DNA of 64,000 nucleotides from an uncultured Oscillospiraceae bacterium (GCA_947626345.1 CANQSF010000008.1:23398-87397); one strand, 5' to 3'. Shown: positions 35,434-44,333, counted from the stretch's first letter. Numbers and translations: made by a program. Notes: generated by a model not told the origin, from the sequence alone.

Positions 35434-35472
35434 AAAATCCGGGTTGACAGCAGCCCGGATTTTGTGTATACT
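35434..35472 (+). promoter_or_regulatory. XRE promoter with a perfect operator over the -35
   Basis: TTGACA (35444-35449), 17-bp spacer, TATACT (35467-35472). The perfect inverted repeat AAAATCCGGG (35434-35443) / CCCGGATTTT (35454-35463), with a 10-bp spacer, brackets the -35. This is the layout of a self-repressed XRE promoter. Confidence 0.75.
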
Positions 35473-35502
35473 ATAATTCACCCGAAAAGGAGGTCTCTTA
35501 AA

Positions 35503-35862
35503 ATGAAGCAACTGGGTAACAGACTTCGGGCTTTGCGGGAGAGCATCAATATTTCACAATCTAAGTTGGCAGAGATCCTTGGCTCTACACAGTCCAGTAT
35601 CAACCGCTATGAGAACGGTCAGGCTACGCCTACAGTTGCACTTTTGCGGAAATATGCGGACTATTTCGATGTTTCTATGGACTACATTTTTGCCCGCTGT
35701 GATGCGCCGCAGGGAAAGTTGTATCAGGCAGTGCCTCCCGTTTCAGATGACAACCCGGAATTGCAGAAATTTGTCGAGATGTGCTTTAATCCGGGTTCGC
35801 CCATGAATGAGCGGTTGAAGAACACTTTGATTCGGATGTTGGAGGGGAGCATACAGGCATGA
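35503..35862 (+). CDS. XRE-family transcriptional regulator
   Basis: A 119-residue Cro/CI-type regulator: LGNRLRALRESINISQSKLAEILGSTQSSINRYENGQATPTVALLRKYADYFDVSMDYIFARCD is a complete HTH_3 domain, and a short acidic tail follows. ATG 35503 has AAAGGAGGT. The inverted repeat over its promoter suggests autoregulation. It overlaps the nuclease gene by 4 nt (ATGA), so the two form a module with its own promoter, separate from the upstream defence operon. Confidence 0.9.
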   Translation: MKQLGNRLRALRESINISQSKLAEILGSTQSSINRYENGQATPTVALLRKYADYFDVSMDYIFARCDAPQGKLYQAVPPVSDDNPELQKFVEMCFNPGSPMNERLKNTLIRMLEGSIQA

Positions 35863-36875
35863 GCGAAGAATTAACCCCTAAAATGAGTCAATTTGATAAG
35901 ATCATTTCCATCATCGATCAGGCCCGCAATCGCGCTCTGAGAGCAGTCAACGCTGAGCTTATCCGGATGTATTGGGATGTGGGAGAATATCTCTCCGATC
36001 TGTGCGCATCGTCAGGCTTTGGCGACAAGGTGATTGACGAGGTCGCCGCTTATATTGCCGAACATAACCCCGGCGTCAAAGGCTTTAACCGCCGCGGACT
36101 ATATCGAATGAAGCAGTTCTATGAGACCTACAAGGACGACGAATTTGTGTCAGCACTGCTGACACAAATCAGCTGGACTAACCACCTCTTGATCATGTCC
36201 GGCTCAAAGTCCACCGAGGAGCGGCATTTTTACATGGCGCTCTGCGTAAAGGAGCATTATTCTTCCCGCGAGCTGGAACGCCAGATGGACAGCGCCTACT
36301 ATGAGCGGTATATGCTGTCCAACCAGAAACCACTTCCGAATCTCGTAACAAAGGACGTGCGAAACAGTATCCTGGATTCCTATGTGCTGGAGTTTCTTGA
36401 CTTGCCGAAGGATTACTCCGAGCGCAATCTGCGAAAAGCAATTATTGCAAATTTAAAGGACTTTATTTTGGAATTTGGCAGAGATTTCTCCTTTATCGGT
36501 GAGGAATACCGCATCCAAGTCGGCGGGCAGGATTTTTACATTGACCTGCTTTTCTACAATCGAGCCCTGAGCTGTCTGGTGCCTGTGGAGCTGAAAATCG
36601 GCAGATTCAAGCCGGAGCATATCGGTCAGATCAACTTCTATCTGGAGGCGCTCGACCGGGATGTGAAGAAGCCCAACGAAAATCCCAGCGTAGGAGTGAT
36701 TCTGTGTGCGGCTAAGGACGATGCAGTTGTTGAGTACGCGCTCAGCCGCAGCACTTCGCCCACGCTGGTATCGAGCTATACCGAGCATTTGCCGGATAAG
36801 AAGCTGTTGGAGGAAAAGCTCCGTGAATTGACTGACCTTGCGCTGGAGATGGGAGAGGTCGAAGAAACGGATTGA
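35859..36875 (+). CDS. YhcG/DUF1016 PD-(D/E)XK nuclease
   Basis: A 338-residue protein. The N-terminal DUF1016 domain shows LIRMYWDVGEYLSD, GFNRRGLYRMKQFYETY and ISWTNHLLIMS; the C-terminal PD-(D/E)XK domain shows FSFIGEEYRIQVGGQDFYIDLLFYNRALSCLVPVELKIGRFKPEHIGQINFYL, with the catalytic Asp in YIDLLF and E-x-K in VELKIG. Such proteins are RecB-type nucleases linked to recombination and to DNA defence islands. Coupled to the XRE regulator, it resembles a repressor-controlled nuclease module. More GC-rich than the preceding operon, so it may have a different origin. Confidence 0.9.
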   Translation: MSEELTPKMSQFDKIISIIDQARNRALRAVNAELIRMYWDVGEYLSDLCASSGFGDKVIDEVAAYIAEHNPGVKGFNRRGLYRMKQFYETYKDDEFVSALLTQISWTNHLLIMSGSKSTEERHFYMALCVKEHYSSRELERQMDSAYYERYMLSNQKPLPNLVTKDVRNSILDSYVLEFLDLPKDYSERNLRKAIIANLKDFILEFGRDFSFIGEEYRIQVGGQDFYIDLLFYNRALSCLVPVELKIGRFKPEHIGQINFYLEALDRDVKKPNENPSVGVILCAAKDDAVVEYALSRSTSPTLVSSYTEHLPDKKLLEEKLRELTDLALEMGEVEETD

Positions 36876-36948
36876 GGCACGTATCTTGGAGCGTTTGGTG
36901 CGGATAGAACAACAAAAAGGCACTGGAAGTTTAATTTGGAGATGGGGT

Positions 36949-37032
36949 ATGGAAACAAAAGAGTATATGTCATTGGAAGTAGCGGCCGAAAAATGGCATA
37001 GTAAATCTTGGTATGATGTTCAAACGGCTTAA
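36949..37032 (+). pseudogene. Truncated HTH gene (relative of the 25136 gene)
   Basis: A 27-codon frame, METKEYMSLEVAAEKWHSKSW and then a stop, copies the opening of small HTH/excisionase proteins (compare YLSVRQTSERWGIS in the element's own HTH gene) but diverges exactly where the recognition helix should begin. GGGGT precedes it. It is probably the 5' stub of a second HTH gene lost by deletion. Confidence 0.55.
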
Positions 37033-37077
37033 TTCCTTGATTGCAACAAAAAAATGATAACATATCACAAAGAGAGT

Positions 37078-37108
37078 AGCCATACCCGGAAACTTTCCGA
37101 GTATGGCT
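37078..37108 (+). terminator. Hairpin near the right end of the element
   Basis: AGCCATAC plus CGGAAA pairs with TTTCCG plus GTATGGCT with one mismatch, followed by GTTCTCC. It would end transcripts leaving the nuclease module. Otherwise the 36876-37266 stretch holds only the HTH stub, this hairpin, a small CAGTAT/ATACTG dyad (37150-37168), attR and the hydrogenase terminator. Confidence 0.55.
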
Positions 37109-37183
37109 GTTCTCCTTGTTGCACCCCTGTTTGGCAGCTACCCAATGTCAGTATTGTTTTGATACTGTCTTATTGGAAGCTAC

Positions 37184-37204
37184 CCGGAGCCATGCTCTTT
37201 TTTT
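37184..37204. other. attR: CCGGAG core plus right half of the split terminator
   Basis: CCGGAG (37184-37189) followed by GCCATGCTC (37189-37197) and T7 (37198-37204). It complements the left half at 21951-21965. In the uninterrupted chromosome this hairpin would have served both the DUF1002 gene (+) and the hydrogenase operon (-). Confidence 0.85.
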
Positions 37205-37224
37205 GCGCCGCGAAGGACAAAAGG

Positions 37225-37247
37225 CCGGGGAGCGGTCCGCTCCCCGG
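37225..37247 (-). terminator. Terminator of the hydrogenase operon
   Basis: CCGGGGAGCGG / CCGCTCCCCGG, 11-bp stem with one unpaired base. On the minus strand it is followed by CCTTTTG. It lies 20 bp after the hydrogenase stop. Confidence 0.7.
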
Positions 37248-37266
37248 TCTGTCTATATCGCTTTGC

Positions 37267-38967
37267 TTATTTCGACGCTGCCTGATAGTGGACGTGGAGC
37301 AGCTCGTGGGTCCTTTCCTGCAGCTCGTCCAGCACTCTGGCGGCGATGGGGTTGCGCTCGGAGCTCTTGATGAGCGCCCGCCGGTCGGTGTCGTAAAGGC
37401 CGCCGGCCCGCTGGTTCTTCACCGCGGTCAGGCCGTAGGGCTGACCGGCGCCGCCCACGCATCCGCCTTTGCAGGTCATGACCTCGATGAGGTCGTAGTA
37501 CTCCTCGCCGGCCTCGATGTCGGCCAGGAGCTTGCGCACGTTCACCAGGCCGTGGACCACCGCGATGCGCAGCATCCGGTCCCCCACGGGAAGGCTCACG
37601 GTGCGCACCGCGTCGGTGCCCCGCAGGCCGGAGAACTCGACGTCCCGGAGGGTGTTCTTGCTCTTGTCCTCCATGACCCGGCGGATCACCGCCTCCGCCA
37701 CGCCGCCGGTGGCGCCGAAGATGGTGCCCGCGCCGGTGCCCATGCCAAAGGGCAGATCGGGGGCCTCGCCCTCCAGCTCCGCGAAGCGGATGCCGGACTC
37801 CTTGATCATGTTGATGATCTCCTGGGTGGTCAGCACCAGATCCACGTCCCGGCGGCCGTTGTGGGTGAATTCCTCCCGGGCGGCCTCGCCCTTCTTGGCG
37901 GTGCAGGGCATGATGGCGATGTGGTAGGTGGTCCGGCCTTCGGCCTCATCCAGCTTGTCGTGCTCCTGCCGGAGCACGGCGGCGAACATCTGCATGGGGG
38001 ATTTGCAGGTGGAGATGTTCTTCAAAAACTGGGGCGCTTCCTTCTCCACATACTTCACCCACGCCGGGCAGCAGCTGGTGAACATGGGGAAAGGCCCGCC
38101 CTTGGCCAGCCGCTCCAAGAATTCGTCCGCCTCCTGCATCACCGTCAGGTCCGCGCCGAAGGTAGTGTCGTAGACCTCGTCCGCGCCCATCATCTTCAGG
38201 GCGGACACCAGCCGGTTCAGGGTGTTGACGCCGGGCTCCAGGCCGAAGGCCTCGCCCACCGCCACGCGCACCGCCGGGGCGATCTGGAACACCACCCGCT
38301 TGGTGGGGTCGTGCAGGGCCCGCCAGGCGGGGCCGATCTCGTTATAGATGGTGATGGCGCCGGTGGGGCAGGCCGCGGCGCACTGGCCGCAGCCGATGCA
38401 GTTGGTCTCCGACAGCTTTTTGCCGAAGGCGGGCATGACCTGCAGCTCGCTGCCGCGATAGGCGAAGTTCAGGATGCTCATGCCCTGCATCTCCTCGCAC
38501 ACCCGGATGCAGTCGCCGCACAGGATACACTTGTTGGGGTCCCGGACGATGGAGGGCGAGGTGGAGTCCCGCTCATAGTGGGGGCGGGTGTCCTCGAAGC
38601 GGATGCGCCGCACGCCGAAGCGCAGCGCCAGCTCCTGCAGCCGGCAGTTGCCGTTTTTCTCGCAGGTGGTGCAGTCCCGGCAGTGGCTGGCCAGCATCAG
38701 CTCCAGATTCATCCGCCGGTGCTTGAGAAGTCTGGCGGTGTTGGTGCGGATGCGCATGCCGTCCCGGGGCTCCATGGAGCAGGACGCGTCGATCTTTCCC
38801 CGCTCGTCCTCCACCACGCACATCCGGCAGGCGCCGTAGACGCTCAGCTCGGAGTAGTAACAGAACGTGGGCATGTCGATGCCCGCCTTGCGGATGACGG
38901 CCAGGACGTTCTTCTCCCCGTCGAAGGGGACACGCTGCCCGTCGATATACATGATGCCTTTTGCCAT
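37267..38967 (-). CDS. hydA: [FeFe] hydrogenase catalytic subunit
   Basis: A 566-residue subunit that makes or uses H2 at the H-cluster. Order: N-terminal 2Fe-2S domain (CYYSELSVYGACRMC), a His-ligated cluster region (HCRDCTTCEKNGNC), two 4Fe-4S motifs (CILCGDCIRVC, CIGCGQCAAACP), then the H-cluster motifs TSCCPAW, MPCTAKK and CKGGCVGGAGQP. The fold closes with a small-subunit-like ERTHELLHVHY tail. ATG 38967 (MAKGIMYIDG) has GGAGGG upstream. With the NuoF- and NuoE-like genes upstream it forms a trimeric NAD- and ferredoxin-dependent, electron-bifurcating type enzyme. Confidence 0.96.
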   Translation of the reverse strand: MAKGIMYIDGQRVPFDGEKNVLAVIRKAGIDMPTFCYYSELSVYGACRMCVVEDERGKIDASCSMEPRDGMRIRTNTARLLKHRRMNLELMLASHCRDCTTCEKNGNCRLQELALRFGVRRIRFEDTRPHYERDSTSPSIVRDPNKCILCGDCIRVCEEMQGMSILNFAYRGSELQVMPAFGKKLSETNCIGCGQCAAACPTGAITIYNEIGPAWRALHDPTKRVVFQIAPAVRVAVGEAFGLEPGVNTLNRLVSALKMMGADEVYDTTFGADLTVMQEADEFLERLAKGGPFPMFTSCCPAWVKYVEKEAPQFLKNISTCKSPMQMFAAVLRQEHDKLDEAEGRTTYHIAIMPCTAKKGEAAREEFTHNGRRDVDLVLTTQEIINMIKESGIRFAELEGEAPDLPFGMGTGAGTIFGATGGVAEAVIRRVMEDKSKNTLRDVEFSGLRGTDAVRTVSLPVGDRMLRIAVVHGLVNVRKLLADIEAGEEYYDLIEVMTCKGGCVGGAGQPYGLTAVKNQRAGGLYDTDRRALIKSSERNPIAARVLDELQERTHELLHVHYQAASK

Positions 38968-38971
38968 TTTC

Positions 38972-40879
38972 TCAGCCCTCCTTCGCAGCGGCGATGGCCC
39001 CGAAGGGGCAGTTGGCCACGCATGCGCCGCAGTTGACACACTTGGCGGGATCGATGGTATGGGGCTGCTTCACCGTGCCGGAGATGGCCTCCATGGGGCA
39101 GTTCTTGCGGCACTTGCCGCAGCCCTTGCACTTTTCCCCGTCGATGACGGGATGGGGCTTCTCCCGGTTGCAGATGGGGCAGTGATGGTCCACCACGTGG
39201 CGCAGATACTCGTTGCGGAAGTATTTCAGCGTGCTCTGCACCGGCTTGCAGGCGCTCTGGCCCAGGCCGCACAGGGCGGTGTTGGTGATGGTGTCCGCCA
39301 GCTCCTCCAGCAGGTCCAGATCCTCCAGAGTGCCCTCGTTGGCCACGATGCGGTTGAGGATCTCCAGCATCCGCTTGGTGCCCTCCCGGCAGGGGACGCA
39401 CTTGCCGCAGGATTCCTTCTGGGTGAACTCCATGAAGAACCGGGCGGTCTCCACCATGCAGGTGTCCTCGTCCATGACCACCAGGCCGCCGGAGCCGATC
39501 ATGGCGCCGATGCCCTTGAGGGAGTCGAAGTCCAGGGGCAAGTTCAGATGCTCCTCGCTGGCGCAGCAGCAGCCGCCGGAGGGGCCGCCGATCTGCACGG
39601 CCTTGAAGGCCTTGCCATTGCGGATGCCGCCGCCAATGTCGAAGATGACCTCCCGGACGGTGGTGCCCATGGGCACCTCGATCAGGCCCGTGTTCACCAC
39701 GTTGCCGGTGAGGGCGAAGGCCTTGGTGCCGGGGCTGGTCTTGGTGCCGATGGAGCGGTACCAGTCCACGCCGTTGCGGATGATCAGGGGGACGTTGGCA
39801 AAGGTCTCCACGTTGTTGAGCACCGTGGGCTGGCCCCACAGGCCGTGCTCGATGGTGCGGGGCGGCTTGACCCGGGGCATGCCCCGCTTGCCCTCGATGG
39901 AGGCGGTCAGGGCGCTGCCCTCGCCGCAGACGAAGGCGCCCGCGCCACGGTTCACGTGGATGTGGAAGCTGAAGCCGGAGCCCATGATGTTCTCGCCCAA
40001 AAAGCCGTACTCCTCCGCCAGGGCGATGGCCGCCTTCAGCCGGCTCACCGCCAGGGGATACTCCGCCCGGACGTAGATGTAGCCCTCATGGCTGCCCACG
40101 GCCCGGCCGGCGATCATCATGCCCTCCAGCACGGAGTGGGGGTTGCCCTCCATGACGGACCGGTCCATGAATGCGCCGGGGTCGCCCTCGTCGCCGTTGC
40201 AGACGATGTACTTGACGTCGGCCTTCTGCTTTCTGGCGCCGTCCCATTTCCGGCCGGCGGGGAAGCCGCCGCCGCCCCGGCCCCGGAGCCCGGAGTCGGT
40301 GATGGCCCGGCAGATCTCCTCGTCGGTCATCTCGAACAGGGCCTTTTCAAAGGCGGCGTAGCCGTCCTTGGCCACATACTCCTCGATGTCCTCCGCGTCG
40401 GAGCGGCCGCAATTGGCCAGCACCACCCGGTGCTGCTTTTTATAGAAGGGGATGTCCTCCTGCCGGGGATAGGCCACCCCGTCCAGCTTGTACACCAGCC
40501 GGTCGATGATCTCGCCGCCGATGACGGTCTTCTCGATGATCTCGTGGCAGTCCTCGGGCTTGACGTGGATGTACATCACGCCCATGGGCTCGATGTGCAC
40601 CAGCGGGCCCATCTCGCAGAAGCCGTGGCAGCCGCTCATTTTGATGTGCAGGCTCTTCTCCTCGTCGGAGTCGTGCTTCAGCCCCACATAGACGGCCAGG
40701 CCCCGCTTGGCGCATTCGGCCTTGATGTTCTCATAGATGTTCAGCGCGCCGCCGGCGATGCAGCCGGTGCCGGCGCAGATCAGCACGCTGGTGACCTGTC
40801 CGCTCTGGCGCAGGGCGTTTTTCGCGTTGGCCTGGAACACATGGAAGGTGTCCCGGGTCAGCTTGTTGCGTCTTCTCAT
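38972..40879 (-). CDS. hydB: Hydrogenase NuoF-like flavoprotein subunit
   Basis: A 635-residue subunit. An N-terminal thioredoxin-like 2Fe-2S domain (CAGTGCIAGGA, CHGFCEMGP) is followed by the NuoF core: SGLRGRGGGGFPAGRKW (NADH site), CNGDEGDPGAFMDR (FMN site), ESCGKCVPCREGTKRM (4Fe-4S) and two C-terminal ferredoxin motifs (CKGCGKCRKNCP, CVNCGACVANCP). This architecture is that of HydB/HndC in bifurcating hydrogenases, where the flavin splits electrons between NAD and ferredoxin. ATG 40879 has AAGGAGG upstream and overlaps the NuoE-like stop. The hydA start lies 4 nt after its stop. Confidence 0.94.
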   Translation of the reverse strand: MRRRNKLTRDTFHVFQANAKNALRQSGQVTSVLICAGTGCIAGGALNIYENIKAECAKRGLAVYVGLKHDSDEEKSLHIKMSGCHGFCEMGPLVHIEPMGVMYIHVKPEDCHEIIEKTVIGGEIIDRLVYKLDGVAYPRQEDIPFYKKQHRVVLANCGRSDAEDIEEYVAKDGYAAFEKALFEMTDEEICRAITDSGLRGRGGGGFPAGRKWDGARKQKADVKYIVCNGDEGDPGAFMDRSVMEGNPHSVLEGMMIAGRAVGSHEGYIYVRAEYPLAVSRLKAAIALAEEYGFLGENIMGSGFSFHIHVNRGAGAFVCGEGSALTASIEGKRGMPRVKPPRTIEHGLWGQPTVLNNVETFANVPLIIRNGVDWYRSIGTKTSPGTKAFALTGNVVNTGLIEVPMGTTVREVIFDIGGGIRNGKAFKAVQIGGPSGGCCCASEEHLNLPLDFDSLKGIGAMIGSGGLVVMDEDTCMVETARFFMEFTQKESCGKCVPCREGTKRMLEILNRIVANEGTLEDLDLLEELADTITNTALCGLGQSACKPVQSTLKYFRNEYLRHVVDHHCPICNREKPHPVIDGEKCKGCGKCRKNCPMEAISGTVKQPHTIDPAKCVNCGACVANCPFGAIAAAKEG

Positions 40880-41367
40880 ACCGCCGCATCCTCCTTTTTC
40901 CGGATATCCTCCAGCAGCGCCACGGCGTCCTCCGGCGTCATCTTGGGATGGACCTCGCCGTCGATGGTCATCACCGGCGCCAGACCGCAGGCGCCCAGGC
41001 ACGCCACCGTCTCCAGGGTGAACAGCCCGTCGTCAGAGGTCCTCCGCTTGCCGGACAGGGCCAGGTACTCCCGGATGGTGTCGTAGATGGGCTGGCTCTT
41101 GCGCACGTGGCAAGCGGTGCCGGTGCAGATGCGGATGATGTGTTTGCCCTTGGCCTCCAGGGAGAAATTCTCGTAGAAGGTGGCCACGCTGTAGACCTTT
41201 GCGGTGCTGACGCCCAGCTTCTCGGCAATGGTCACCAGCGCCTCCTCGCTCAGGTACTTGAACTCATTTTGCACATCCTGCAAAATGGCGATGAGATTGG
41301 ACTGCTGGCAGTCATAGCTGTCCACGATCCGTCTCACCGCGTCTGCTTGTCGGTTTTCTTTTTTCAT
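40876..41367 (-). CDS. hydC: Hydrogenase NuoE-like 2Fe-2S subunit
   Basis: A 163-residue NuoE/HndA-type subunit. Helical N-terminal domain (NLIAILQDVQNEFKYLSEEAL, VSTAKVYSVATFYENF) and a thioredoxin-like 2Fe-2S domain with ICTGTACHV and ETVACLGACGLAPVM, four cysteines as expected. It passes electrons within the trimeric hydrogenase. First gene of the operon; an AT-rich region with a TATTAT-like -10 lies just upstream, next to the carboxypeptidase terminator. Confidence 0.94.
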   Translation of the reverse strand: MKKENRQADAVRRIVDSYDCQQSNLIAILQDVQNEFKYLSEEALVTIAEKLGVSTAKVYSVATFYENFSLEAKGKHIIRICTGTACHVRKSQPIYDTIREYLALSGKRRTSDDGLFTLETVACLGACGLAPVMTIDGEVHPKMTPEDAVALLEDIRKKEDAAV

Positions 41368-41406
41368 CTTCTCACCCTAAATCATAATATACGCTCTGTG
41401 GATATC

Positions 41407-41438
41407 AAAAAGGCGCATACAGTATACCTGTATGCGCC
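41407..41438 (-). terminator. Terminator of the M32 carboxypeptidase gene
   Basis: GGCGCATACAG / CTGTATGCGCC, 11-bp stem with a 5-base loop; on the minus strand followed by T5. It separates the carboxypeptidase gene from the hydrogenase promoter region. Confidence 0.9.
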
Positions 41439-41490
41439 CTTCCCGTCAATACGGACGAATATGTCAAATTATCCAATTATTTCCCAATTT

Positions 41491-42987
41491 TCACAGCCCG
41501 TACAGGGCGGAATACTTTTTGGTGAGATAATCGGTGTAGTACGTGGGATCGAAGGTGCCGCAGGCGCCCGCGATCACCTGGTCGGGGGTGAGGAGGCTGC
41601 CGTATTTGTGGACCTTCTCCCGCAGCCAGCCGGTGACCTGGCTCAGGTCTCCCCGGCCCACCGGGCCCCACACGTCGATGTCCTTTTCCATGTTGGCCAG
41701 CATCTGGGCGCCGTAGGCGCTGCCCAGGGCGTAGGAGGGGAAATAGCCGAAGCTGCCACCGGACCAGTGGGAATCCTGCAGGCAGCCGTGCTTGTCGTCG
41801 GGCACGTCCACCCCCAGATATTCCTTGTACATGCTGTTCCACACCCCGGGCACGTCCTTCACCTCCAGGGTGCCGCCGATGAGCTGCTTTTCGATCTCAT
41901 AGCGGATCATCACGTGCAGGCAGTAGGTCAGCTCGTCCGCCTCCGTGCGGATCAGCGACGGCTGGGCCATGTTCACCGCCCGCCAGAACGCCTCCGCCGT
42001 CACGCCGGCCAGCTGCTGGGGGAAGAACACCTGCACCTGGGGATAGATGGCCTCGATGAAGGGCCTGGACCGGCCGATGATGTTCTCATAGAACCGGCTC
42101 TGGCTCTCATGCACGCTCATGGAGGTGCCCCCCGCCAGGCAGGTATACTGCACCTCGTCGCAGATGCCCCGCTCATACAGGGCGTGGCCGCCCTCGTGGA
42201 TCACCGAGTACATGGACCCGGACACGTCGTCCTCCCGGTAGTTGGTGGTGATGCGCACGTCCTTGTTGTTGAACTCCAGCGTGAAGGGATGCTCCGTCTC
42301 CCCGATGGTGCAGTGGGCCCGGTCCAGCCCCATCACCTCCATCAGATAGTCGGAAAACGCCCGCTGCTGCTGGGCGGGATAGTGCTTGTGCAGAAAGCTC
42401 ACGTCCGGCTGGGGCTTCTGGCCCACCGCCTGGATCAGGGGCACCAGCCGCTGGCGCAGCACGTCGAAGAACCGGTCCAGATAGGCCGTGTTCAGTCCCC
42501 GCTCGTAGTTGTCCAGCAGCGCGTCGTAGGGGGCCTTGTCCGGGTCATAGTACCCGGCGAATTTCCGGTTGAAGGCCACCAGCTTCTCCAGGCAGGGCCG
42601 GAACAGCTCGAAGTCGCTGGTCTCCTTGGCCTTGTGCCAGACGTCGCTGGCCTCGTTGGTCAGCTGGGCGTAGGCCATATACTCCTCGGCGGGGACGCGT
42701 TTCAGCTTCCCCACGCTCCGGCTCAGCTCCTCCACCTGGCGGGCGTGGAGGGTGTCCAGCTCCCCCTTGTGCTCCTCCAGGCAGGCCAGCGCCTCGCTCA
42801 GCTCCGGGCCGGTCATGAGCTTGTGCTCCTCCCCCGCCAGTATGCCCAGGGCCACGCCCCGGCCCTCCGCCGTGTCCTTGGGGGCCACGGTGACGCTGTC
42901 CAGATACAGCGCCGAGCTGGCTGAGCCAAAGGCGTACATCTTTTTCTGGATGTCCTCCAGGACCTGCAGTGCTTGCTTTTGCTCCAT
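41491..42987 (-). CDS. M32 family metallocarboxypeptidase
   Basis: A 498-residue thermostable-carboxypeptidase-1 type enzyme that trims C-terminal residues from peptides in the cytoplasm. Zinc motif HEGGHALYE (HEXXH, about residues 262-270), the DVRITTNYREDDV strand before it, and HESQSRFYENIIGRS, IRTEADELTYCLHVMIRYEIE and WSGGSFGYFPSYALGS after it are all family signatures. ATG 42987 with AAGGAGA upstream decides the start; a much longer frame runs into the neighbouring gene and is not real. Lies 13 bp after the AlgX-like gene on the same strand. Confidence 0.95.
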   Translation of the reverse strand: MEQKQALQVLEDIQKKMYAFGSASSALYLDSVTVAPKDTAEGRGVALGILAGEEHKLMTGPELSEALACLEEHKGELDTLHARQVEELSRSVGKLKRVPAEEYMAYAQLTNEASDVWHKAKETSDFELFRPCLEKLVAFNRKFAGYYDPDKAPYDALLDNYERGLNTAYLDRFFDVLRQRLVPLIQAVGQKPQPDVSFLHKHYPAQQQRAFSDYLMEVMGLDRAHCTIGETEHPFTLEFNNKDVRITTNYREDDVSGSMYSVIHEGGHALYERGICDEVQYTCLAGGTSMSVHESQSRFYENIIGRSRPFIEAIYPQVQVFFPQQLAGVTAEAFWRAVNMAQPSLIRTEADELTYCLHVMIRYEIEKQLIGGTLEVKDVPGVWNSMYKEYLGVDVPDDKHGCLQDSHWSGGSFGYFPSYALGSAYGAQMLANMEKDIDVWGPVGRGDLSQVTGWLREKVHKYGSLLTPDQVIAGACGTFDPTYYTDYLTKKYSALYGL

Positions 42988-43000
42988 GATCGTTCTCCTT

Positions 43001-44317
43001 TCACATGCCAACGTAGATCTGTGCGTTTTCCCAATCCGCCTGCAGCGGGATATACGCGGTGAAGCCGCCCTCGTTGGGGATGGCCTCGTACACCGCGCCG
43101 TCCACCGCAACATAGACCGCCGCGTCCACCGCCGTCTCCGGCAGGGTGCCGCGCAGCTGCCTGTATCCCTCCAGGACCGCGTCCGCGTCGTCCGCCTCCA
43201 GGGCGCTCTCCACGGCCCGGGCCCCGTCCAGCACGGACGCCTCCCGCGCCGGGGCCGGATACACCGCCGGATACTGCAAAAGATAGTCCAGCGTCCGCTC
43301 CGCGATCTCCACCACCACCAGATCGGCCTCCTGCTCGGCCGCCTGGTCCAGCCGATAGGCGTTCTGCCGGGAGAAATACCCGCGGCCGAAGCTCTGGGCC
43401 ATGTAGGGATACAGGCTCCGGCCGGAGGAGTCCCGGAACATGACCAGGCTGCCCGCCGCACCGGCGTTCTCCGTCTCGATGGTGATGTCATCCGCAGAAT
43501 GGAAGTCGCTCCTATAGGAGAAGGTGAATCCCGGGTCCCAGGCGTAATCGTCCTCCAGGGCCTTCCCCGTGGGATAGAGCATCTCGTAAAGGTCGCCGGT
43601 GTGGTCCCGCACGGCGGTGAAGGGACCGGCGAAATAATCCGTGTCACGCCCCGCCACGGCCAGGATGGCGTCCGCCGCCAGGGCAGCGCCCCGGCTGTTC
43701 CAGTGGCTGTCCCACTGGTAATAGAGCTCCTCGCCCGCCTGGACGAAGGGGTCGTATAGGTTTACATAATTCACGCCCTGCTCCGCCAGCGCATCCTGGA
43801 GCCGCTCCCGGTCGCTCCCCTCGGCCACGGTAATATACGCCGGCGCGTGCTCCGGATAGAGGGTATACTTGCCGCACACCGGCGCGAACAGGAATCCGGC
43901 CCCCTGGCCCTCGGCGTACTCCTGCATCAGCGCCAGGGAGCGGGCGGCGCACCAGATCTGGCGGTCGGACATCTGGTCCGCGCCGGAGATGTCGCTGACC
44001 GCCCCGCCGTAAAATAGCCACCCATCCGGGCCGATGAGCACGTCCTCGTTGGCGGATGTGCGAAACACCTTCGACGCCAGGGTGTCCCAGGCGGTGACGC
44101 CCTCCAGGCGCAGGAAGAACCCGTTGGCCACATAGTTCTGCAGCTGGGACAGGTACCCGGTATTGAGCGAGCCGTCGGCCCGGATGAGCACGGGCTTCGG
44201 CGCGGGCAGCTCGTTGGCCGCCGCGGGGGCCGGCCCCCGGATGAGCATGCCCACCCCGGGGATGAGGCACAGCAGGAAAAACACTACGGAGAACATGATG
44301 CAGGCCGTCTTTTTCAT
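43001..44317 (-). CDS. AlgX/AlgJ-like SGNH-type protein of a cell-surface O-acetylation pair
   Basis: A 438-residue exported protein: N-terminal hydrophobic anchor (CIMFSVVFFLLCLIPGVGMLI), then GPDGWLFYGG, and YYQWDSHWNSRGAALAADAI, the DxHW motif of AlgX/AlgJ-like acetyltransferase domains; FRDSSGRSLYPYMAQSFGRGYF supplies the S/G-containing block. These proteins work outside the membrane with an MBOAT partner to acetylate an extracellular glycan. The MBOAT gene lies 16 bp upstream on the same strand. Which polymer is modified is not shown; no exopolysaccharide genes are nearby. Confidence 0.8.
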   Translation of the reverse strand: MKKTACIMFSVVFFLLCLIPGVGMLIRGPAPAAANELPAPKPVLIRADGSLNTGYLSQLQNYVANGFFLRLEGVTAWDTLASKVFRTSANEDVLIGPDGWLFYGGAVSDISGADQMSDRQIWCAARSLALMQEYAEGQGAGFLFAPVCGKYTLYPEHAPAYITVAEGSDRERLQDALAEQGVNYVNLYDPFVQAGEELYYQWDSHWNSRGAALAADAILAVAGRDTDYFAGPFTAVRDHTGDLYEMLYPTGKALEDDYAWDPGFTFSYRSDFHSADDITIETENAGAAGSLVMFRDSSGRSLYPYMAQSFGRGYFSRQNAYRLDQAAEQEADLVVVEIAERTLDYLLQYPAVYPAPAREASVLDGARAVESALEADDADAVLEGYRQLRGTLPETAVDAAVYVAVDGAVYEAIPNEGGFTAYIPLQADWENAQIYVGM

Positions 44318-44333
44318 CGCGCTGTCCCCCCTT

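Noticed and set aside
38867..41086. A 739-codon plus-strand frame over the hydrogenase genes
   Set aside because: Shadow of hydB; no motif and no ribosome binding site.
41491..43647. A 718-codon version of the M32 carboxypeptidase
   Set aside because: The extra N-terminus is an out-of-frame reading of the AlgX-like gene; the ribosome binding site and family start support ATG 42987.
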